Positions 60,201 through 64,000 of a stretch of 64,000 nt of DNA are shown here, one piece after another (within the stretch, counting starts at the first letter, position 1; each line of letters starts with the position of its first letter). The stretch covers positions 123,212-187,211 of the forward strand of contig NZ_BPMK01000011.1 of assembly GCF_019656455.1 (NCBI RefSeq), in the 5' to 3' direction. Source of the stretch: Noviherbaspirillum aridicola (lineage in GTDB: Bacteria > Pseudomonadota > Gammaproteobacteria > Burkholderiales > Burkholderiaceae_D). The translations under genes and the position numbers were made by a program. The notes beneath the pieces were generated by a model. That model worked only from the letters and a program-made list of their open reading frames with translations, ran no database searches and was not told where the DNA came from.

Positions 60201-60397
60201 ATCGCCGCCTGGCTGGCGGCGATCAGCTCGGTTTCCTTGCGCTTGTCCATCTGGTGCATCTGCACCACCAGCGTGGCGATGGCGCCGCCGGCCAGCAGGG
60301 TGATGGCAAAGGACAGGGCCGTGAACAGGCGCAGGCGAAAGCGGTGCTTCGCTTCATTTCCGCCCTCGTCGATCAGAGCTGTTTGTATCTCGGTCAT
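57269..60397 (-). CDS. CHASE-GAF-PAS-GGDEF-EAL membrane protein
   Basis: 1042-residue c-di-GMP enzyme. Order: membrane helix (about 21-46), periplasmic CHASE-like domain (about 50-270), second helix (about 270-292), GAF-like (about 335-490), PAS (about 505-620), GGDEF (about 625-785), EAL (about 795-1040). Both catalytic domains look intact: LARMGGDEFGMIV with an REGD I-site, and CEALVRW, IAVNLSAIQF, SIDDFGTGYSSLSYLKRL, LKIDQSFV, VAEGVETDEQ. The ATG at 60397 has GGAG upstream; an in-frame start at 60466 adds an unlikely leader. Which activity dominates is unknown. Confidence 0.92.
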   Translation of the reverse strand: MTEIQTALIDEGGNEAKHRFRLRLFTALSFAITLLAGGAIATLVVQMHQMDKRKETELIAASQAAMIEEHLSHAMASTYALAAVVRQGGGRIDRFEALGEEMLKMYGGISSLQLAPRGVISAVVPLAPNKAALGHDLLHDRARSSEAMLALESKSLTLAGPLELRQGGIAVAGRLPVFLPQADGREHFWGFTIALLRVPDLLAMSGLQQLPRQDYDFRLTHVDAGGTRRTIAESTADGFMDAAEQPVRLPNNTWHLSIAPASRGLAPYMPLAAGFLVLLAACLAALFTYSSFRHPLLLQRKVYLRTRELADSILRLKTEAAEKMRINRMVEQFNRLYSLQSRINAAIMRIADRDALLREVCALAVENGSFSLARVAVLDEHGDWHWQAGSGRSDEIGDTACPVAAWLATDPARVLVLADEGVQADGPRSHAALRLRQAGRTVAVLSLHADAPDFFNTQSMLMLVELSDDLSFALDNIERDTQRRRTEDKLRKLSRAVEQSVNAVMITDRQGVIEYVNPWFTLITGYTAEEAIGHTPRLLKSADTSPETWKRLWSTVLSGGEWRGELRNTRKNGERYWSQSVISPLKDESGNITHFVAVSDDVSTRKQAEQTIRRLAFHDALTGLPNRRRLIDALQKATAQPDARFGLMLFDLDRFKTVNDSLGHEMGDLLLQEIAHRLDTRLREGDLLARMGGDEFGMIVRDVTQPEDMARLADDIAALLSEPFHLDGHELFVTVSTGITMYPADGGDAETLVRNADTALYRAKDGGRNGSRFFTVDMSAESRRKLRLESALRGALERGELLLVYQPQADVVTGRIRGCEALVRWKHAELGMVSPAEFIPLAEETGLILPIGEWILRTACAQAREWELAGQPVRIAVNLSAIQFHHGDLAATVAGILAEHSLPPELLELELTEGILMTDSARGMETLGRLHDMGVQISIDDFGTGYSSLSYLKRLPIQVLKIDQSFVRDIHTDPDDRAIVTAVIALAHSMKLKVVAEGVETDEQYIFLRDHRCDMLQGYLFSRPVPAQEVWEMMAAETAAAT

Positions 60398-60659
60398 TCT
60401 TTGCAGCTCCGGTGGGGGGGGGCCTGGAACACGAGCCGTTTCGATGCGCGCTTGCAGCTGCTGCAACTATCATGCCATAAGATTCCCGGCGGAAATATTC
60501 CGATTCTTCCTGTCCATGGGAAAAACAGGGTGTGAAATCCCAGATGCGAGAATGGAAACGGGGGAACGAGAAGGATTTGTCCTGCCTGCCGGCACGCGGC
60601 GCGTGGAACCGTTCTTGCTTTGGGGTATGTCTTATCTGCTGTCAGACGAGCTCCTACGC
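60398..60659. other. Divergent spacer before the two-component operon
   Basis: 262 bp between the GGDEF-EAL gene and the sensor kinase. A run of nine G residues lies near 60413-60421. The kinase frame is open through most of it, so the true kinase start could lie upstream of 60660. No promoter could be assigned with confidence. Confidence 0.4.
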
Positions 60660-62207
60660 ATGACCCTCACAAGCAAGCTGCTCGGCGCCTTTTCCGGACC
60701 TGTCCAGACCGGGGCGGGCGAGGCGCCGGCCGACGCCGCGGCCGGCAATGTGTTTTCGGTGCGAAGCAAGGGCCTGATCGTATTCAGCCTGCTGATCGCC
60801 TATGCGCTGATGATCGCCGTCTTCGTCTTCCATCAGAAGAACCGCCTGCTGACGGAATTCGATCACATCGCTCATTCCGTGGAAGCCGACACGCTGTACC
60901 AGCGCGTCGACAACGCCGCCACGCATGTCGTGATGAGCGTGTTCGCCAATATCGACAGCGATGACCGCGAGGCCGCCATGCGCCGGATCGGCCTCCACTA
61001 CGAGATGCTGCGCATGAACTTCGAGCAGCTGCGGGCGCGCGAACCGCAGCTCCGCCTCAGCCTGCAGGGTCCGGAAGCCGCCCTGCGGGCCGCCAATGCC
61101 GATCCCACCCGCGCGGCGCTGCGCGCGCTAGCCGAAGAGCTGGTCGCGCTCAAGGACGAGTTCGCGGGTCTCGCGCAGGAATCGCAGCGCAAGCGGCAAT
61201 TCACGATAGAGCACTACCGGGGACGGGCCGATTCGGTGGCAATGACCACGCTGCTGCTCGGCGTGGTCGGCGTCGCGCTCCTGTACGCGGTCGGCGCGCT
61301 GTTCTTCCGCCGCCTGACCAGCGACCTGGTGGTGCTGCAAAAACGCGGACTTGAAATCGTCAACGGCTATCGTGGCCCGCCGATACCTATCCGGCGGCAC
61401 GACGAAGTCGGCCAGCTGATGGCCGCGGTCAATTACATGGCCACCGCCCTCGACAAGCGCGAGAAGGAACTGATCCTGGAACGCCAGAAATATTTTCACC
61501 AGGAGAAGATGGCCGCCATCGGCGCGCTCGCCGCGGGCGTGGCGCACGAGATCGGCAATCCTATCGCCGCCATTTCCGGCATTGCCCAGGACATGGTCGA
61601 GCGCCGCACCCACGGCTTGTCCTGCAGCCGGTCGCAGTGCGGCGACTGCCGTCCCGACATGATCCTGGAGCAGGCTTCCCGCCTTGCGTCGATCACGCGC
61701 GAGATCTCGGAGTTCGCGTCGCCCCGCCAGGCGGAACCGCAGCTGCTCGACCTCAATGCCCAGCTGCGCAGCACCACCAGCCTGGTGCGCTACGACAAGC
61801 GCCTGCAGCGGGTCGACCTGCGGCTGGAGCTGGACCCGGCCTTGCCCGCGATTCACGGCGTGCCGGACCAGGTGACGCAGGTGATCATGAATCTGCTGCT
61901 CAACGCGATGGATGCACTCGAGGAGGTCACCGACCGCCAGCCCGTGATCGTCGTGTCGACCGGCATCGAAGGCGACAGCGTGCGCATGTGCGTGGAAGAC
62001 AACGGCAGCGGCATGCCGGCCGAAGTCGCCGAACGCGCGTTTGAAGCCTTCTATACGACCAAGCCGGCTGGCAAGGGTACCGGCTTGGGATTATCCTTGT
62101 GCTACTCGATAATGAAGAATCACGGGGGCGGCATAGAAATCCAGTCGACGCCCGGCCGCGGCACCCGTGTCCAGGTCAATTTCCCTTGCAATAATGAACA
62201 AAGCTGA
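60660..62207 (+). CDS. NtrB-like sensor histidine kinase with Cys cluster in the dimerisation domain
   Basis: 515-residue membrane kinase. Order: helix (about 35-60), periplasmic helical sensor (about 60-190), helix (about 195-218), HAMP (about 219-270), HisKA with phosphoacceptor His296 (AAGVAHEIGNPIAAISGIAQ), HATPase (QVIMNLLLNAMDAL, CVEDNGSGMP, GTGLGLSLCYSIM). Between the two HisKA helices lies an insert, HGLSCSRSQCGDC, with Cys322, Cys327 and Cys330, which I do not know from NtrB-type kinases. The start is uncertain (ATG 60660 or 60627; neither has a good ribosome binding site). It overlaps or abuts the partner regulator gene. Confidence 0.9.
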   Translation: MTLTSKLLGAFSGPVQTGAGEAPADAAAGNVFSVRSKGLIVFSLLIAYALMIAVFVFHQKNRLLTEFDHIAHSVEADTLYQRVDNAATHVVMSVFANIDSDDREAAMRRIGLHYEMLRMNFEQLRAREPQLRLSLQGPEAALRAANADPTRAALRALAEELVALKDEFAGLAQESQRKRQFTIEHYRGRADSVAMTTLLLGVVGVALLYAVGALFFRRLTSDLVVLQKRGLEIVNGYRGPPIPIRRHDEVGQLMAAVNYMATALDKREKELILERQKYFHQEKMAAIGALAAGVAHEIGNPIAAISGIAQDMVERRTHGLSCSRSQCGDCRPDMILEQASRLASITREISEFASPRQAEPQLLDLNAQLRSTTSLVRYDKRLQRVDLRLELDPALPAIHGVPDQVTQVIMNLLLNAMDALEEVTDRQPVIVVSTGIEGDSVRMCVEDNGSGMPAEVAERAFEAFYTTKPAGKGTGLGLSLCYSIMKNHGGGIEIQSTPGRGTRVQVNFPCNNEQS

Positions 62208-62217
62208 AGACAACCCG

Positions 62218-63621
62218 ATGAAATCACTCGAAGTGCTGGTCGTGGACGATGAGCCCGCGATCCGCCAGATTCTCGCCGCCCATCTCGGCCGCGCAGGCTT
62301 TTCCGTCTGCCAGGCCGGCAACGGGACGGAGGCGTTCGAACGCCTCTCCAGGGGCGACATCGACGTTGCCATCAGCGATATCAAGATGCCGGACTTCACC
62401 GGCATCGACCTCGTGCGGCGCGCCCGCGCGGCCGGCATCGAGACCAGTTTCATCATGATGACCGCGTATGCCTCGGTCGATACCGCGATCGAAGCGATCA
62501 AGGCCGGCGCGTCCGATTACATGATCAAGCCGGTGCGCAACGAAGAAGTCATGCACCGGCTCGAGAAAGTGCGCGACATGCGCCGTCTCAGTTCCGAGAA
62601 CCGCGTTCTCAGAAATCTCGTGCTCGGCTCGCGTGAACCGCTGTTCGGTTTCGTCTCGTCTGCGATGAAAGCGCTGGAACGCCTGGTCGCCAAGGTCGCG
62701 CCGACCGACAGCACGGTGCTGGTGACCGGCGAGAGCGGCACCGGCAAGGGCGTGATCGCGCGCCAGATCCATCAGAACAGCCTGCGCGCGGACGGACCCT
62801 TCATCCCGGTCAACTGCGGCGCCATTCCCGAGAACCTGATGGAGAGCGAACTCTTCGGCCACGTGAAGGGCTCCTTCACCGGCGCCGACAAGGCGCGCAA
62901 GGGCCTGTTTCTCGAGGCGGACAAGGGCACCATCTTCCTCGACGAGATAGGCGAGCTGCCGCTGGCGCTGCAGGTCAAGCTGCTCCACGTGATCGAGGAA
63001 AAGACGGTGCGTCCGGTCGGCAGCGAGCAAGCCAGGCGCGCCGACGTCCGCATCGTCGCCGCCACCAACCGCGACCTCCGGCAGATGGTCGCGGAGGGCA
63101 AATTCCGCGAAGACCTCTATTTCCGTCTATCGGTTTTCCATGTGCACGTACCGCCGCTGCGCGAGCGGCGGCAAGACATCCCGGGGCTGGTGCACTTCTT
63201 GCTGCAGAGGAGTGCGAAGCGTTTGAACAACGGTGGAGAGATCTCCATCGACGCTGATGTCGAAGAAATCCTGAGCGCCTATGACTGGCCCGGGAACGTG
63301 CGGGAGATGGAAAACGTGGTTGATCGAGCATTGATTCTGGCCGACGAAGGCCGTATTACCCGGGCTGACCTGCCGCCTCAGGTCGCACGCGTGGCGCCGC
63401 CACAGAGAACGGGCAATGGCGAAGCCGGCGGCGAGAGCCTGCGCGAGCAGGTGCGCCGCTTCGAAAGCACGGTGATCTGCAAGGCGATCGCCGACGCGAA
63501 CGGCGACCGCCGCGCGGCCGCTCAAAAACTCGGCATCGGCCTCTCCAGCCTGTATCGCAAGCTGGAAGAGTACGAGGCGCTCGGCATCCTGCCCGAGCTG
63601 GTCGACAGCCGGCAGCGCTGA
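62218..63621 (+). CDS. NtrC-family sigma-54-dependent response regulator
   Basis: 467-residue regulator: receiver with Asp54 (DVAISDIKMPD), AAA+ domain with Walker A GESGTGKG (171-178) and the sigma-54 contact loop as GSFTGA (218-223, Ser in place of Ala in GAFTGA), Walker B in GTIFLDEIGELP, and a C-terminal Fis-type HTH (RRAAAQKLGIGLSSLYRKLEEY). I use the ATG at 62218, 10 bp after the kinase stop; an in-frame ATG at 62194 would overlap it. It should activate sigma-54 promoters in response to the adjacent kinase. Targets are not identified. Confidence 0.93.
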   Translation: MKSLEVLVVDDEPAIRQILAAHLGRAGFSVCQAGNGTEAFERLSRGDIDVAISDIKMPDFTGIDLVRRARAAGIETSFIMMTAYASVDTAIEAIKAGASDYMIKPVRNEEVMHRLEKVRDMRRLSSENRVLRNLVLGSREPLFGFVSSAMKALERLVAKVAPTDSTVLVTGESGTGKGVIARQIHQNSLRADGPFIPVNCGAIPENLMESELFGHVKGSFTGADKARKGLFLEADKGTIFLDEIGELPLALQVKLLHVIEEKTVRPVGSEQARRADVRIVAATNRDLRQMVAEGKFREDLYFRLSVFHVHVPPLRERRQDIPGLVHFLLQRSAKRLNNGGEISIDADVEEILSAYDWPGNVREMENVVDRALILADEGRITRADLPPQVARVAPPQRTGNGEAGGESLREQVRRFESTVICKAIADANGDRRAAAQKLGIGLSSLYRKLEEYEALGILPELVDSRQR

Positions 63622-63623
63622 TC

Positions 63624-63788
63624 ATGGCGCCGCTCTCGACTTCGGGAACCGCAGCCTCTTTTTCGGGAAAGCTGCTGCAGGCCGCCAAGATGGCTGCCGC
63701 GCTGATGGTGGCGGCGCTTGCGCTGTCGGTGTCCGGCACCGCCTTCGCCGAACCTGCTTCGTCGCCGGCTGTCCACAGCCGGACCTGA
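63624..63788 (+). CDS. Small exported peptide downstream of the NtrC-type regulator
   Basis: 54-codon frame starting 2 bp after the regulator stop. The product is MAPLSTSGTAASFSGKLLQ followed by a hydrophobic stretch MAAALMVAALALSVSGTAFA with an Ala-x-Ala cleavage site. Cleavage would leave only EPASSPAVHSRT, about 12 residues. An internal ATG (codon 23) would give a shorter pure signal peptide plus the same mature part. I recognise no family. It lies before a strong terminator and is probably cotranscribed with the two-component genes. Confidence 0.5.
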   Translation: MAPLSTSGTAASFSGKLLQAAKMAAALMVAALALSVSGTAFAEPASSPAVHSRT

Positions 63789-63799
63789 CCCATCCCTTC

Positions 63800-63841
63800 G
63801 CGCTTGCCGCCGCGTGCCCCCGGGTACGCGGCGGCAAGCGC
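63800..63841 (+). terminator. Intrinsic terminator of the two-component operon
   Basis: A perfect 16-bp stem (arms 63800-63815 and 63826-63841) with a 10-nt loop, followed by ATTTCATT. It closes the kinase-regulator-peptide unit and lies 25 bp before hemE. Confidence 0.8.
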
Positions 63842-63866
63842 ATTTCATTCCCGCCTGCCATATCGC

Positions 63867-64000
63867 ATGACTTCCAATTTCGCCCCGCTCAAGAACGACA
63901 CCTTCCTGCGCGCGCTGCTGCGCCAGCCCACCGAGTACACGCCGCTGTGGCTGATGCGCCAGGCCGGCCGCTACCTGCCCGAATACTGCGCCACCCGCAA
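63867..64000 (+). CDS. hemE: Uroporphyrinogen decarboxylase HemE (partial, N-terminus)
   Basis: First 44 codons of HemE, which decarboxylates uroporphyrinogen III to coproporphyrinogen III in heme synthesis. The diagnostic N-terminal motif is complete: [28 protein letters not shown], with the invariant Arg in RQAGRY. The rest lies beyond the window. It starts after the strong terminator, so its own promoter must lie in the short preceding segment or it depends on readthrough. Confidence 0.95.
   Translation, partial: MTSNFAPLKNDTFLRALLRQPTEYTPLWLMRQAGRYLPEYCATR

Overview
The window is high-GC DNA from a motile Gram-negative bacterium, most likely a betaproteobacterium of the Burkholderiales (Oxalobacteraceae-like). 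This rests on protein style and gene order: flgNMA facing away from flgBCDEFGHIJKL, sigma-28 promoters on the late genes, a system I ccm operon, and a fused FlgJ muramidase. The genus is not resolved. Both window edges cut genes: hipA at the left and hemE at the right.

Layout. 1-1025: a hipBA toxin-antitoxin operon (minus) with a compact, apparently leaderless promoter flanked by twin operators. 1121-13674: flgN, flgM and flgA (minus), then flgB to flgL (plus). 13826-24802: the fli export, switch and basal-body operon fliFGHIJK-LMNOPQR (minus), with fliE (plus) divergent from fliF. 25441-30548: two overlapping c-di-GMP genes, one a PAS-GGDEF-EAL protein with a C-terminal zinc-binding CZB-like domain. 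30752-35761: a late operon fliD-fliS-fliT, a second FliK-like gene, an FlhB C-terminal-domain gene, and a YcgR-type PilZ brake. 35945-37878: flaG and flagellin fliC. 38296-43608: a PLP-dependent decarboxylase, a soluble diguanylate cyclase, and a NarL-type response regulator with its PAS kinase. 43875-43951: tRNA-Arg(ACG), followed by a strong terminator and a roughly 1-kb tandem array of hairpin-bearing repeats up to the 3' end of mnmH. 46280-53824: a Crp/Fnr-family regulator followed by ccmABCDEFGHI (cytochrome c maturation). 53889-57073: a ChaN-like protein fused to PDZ, overlapping an M1-type metallopeptidase. 57074-60397: a small Cys-containing ORF and a CHASE-GAF-PAS-GGDEF-EAL protein. 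60660-63788: an NtrB/NtrC-like two-component pair followed by a 54-codon exported peptide. 63867 to the end: the start of hemE.

How it fits together. The flagellar genes give a nearly complete hook-basal body, export gate, C-ring, filament and chaperone set. flhDC, flhAB, fliA, mot and che lie elsewhere. Four sigma-28 promoters with identical N11 spacing precede flgM, flgK, fliD and fliC, which is the expected late regulon. Four c-di-GMP enzymes plus a PilZ brake sit among or near the flagellar genes and suggest tight motile/sessile control. Two Fnr-type boxes, one before the CZB GGDEF-EAL gene and one before the Crp/Fnr regulator upstream of ccm, suggest that low oxygen or a related signal links c-di-GMP with cytochrome c maturation.

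The least explained parts are the three-gene module at the right end (a kinase with a Cys cluster inside its dimerisation domain, a sigma-54-type regulator and a tiny exported peptide), the CZB-GGDEF-EAL protein under an Fnr-type promoter, the leaderless hipBA promoter, and the tandem hairpin array beside the tRNA.
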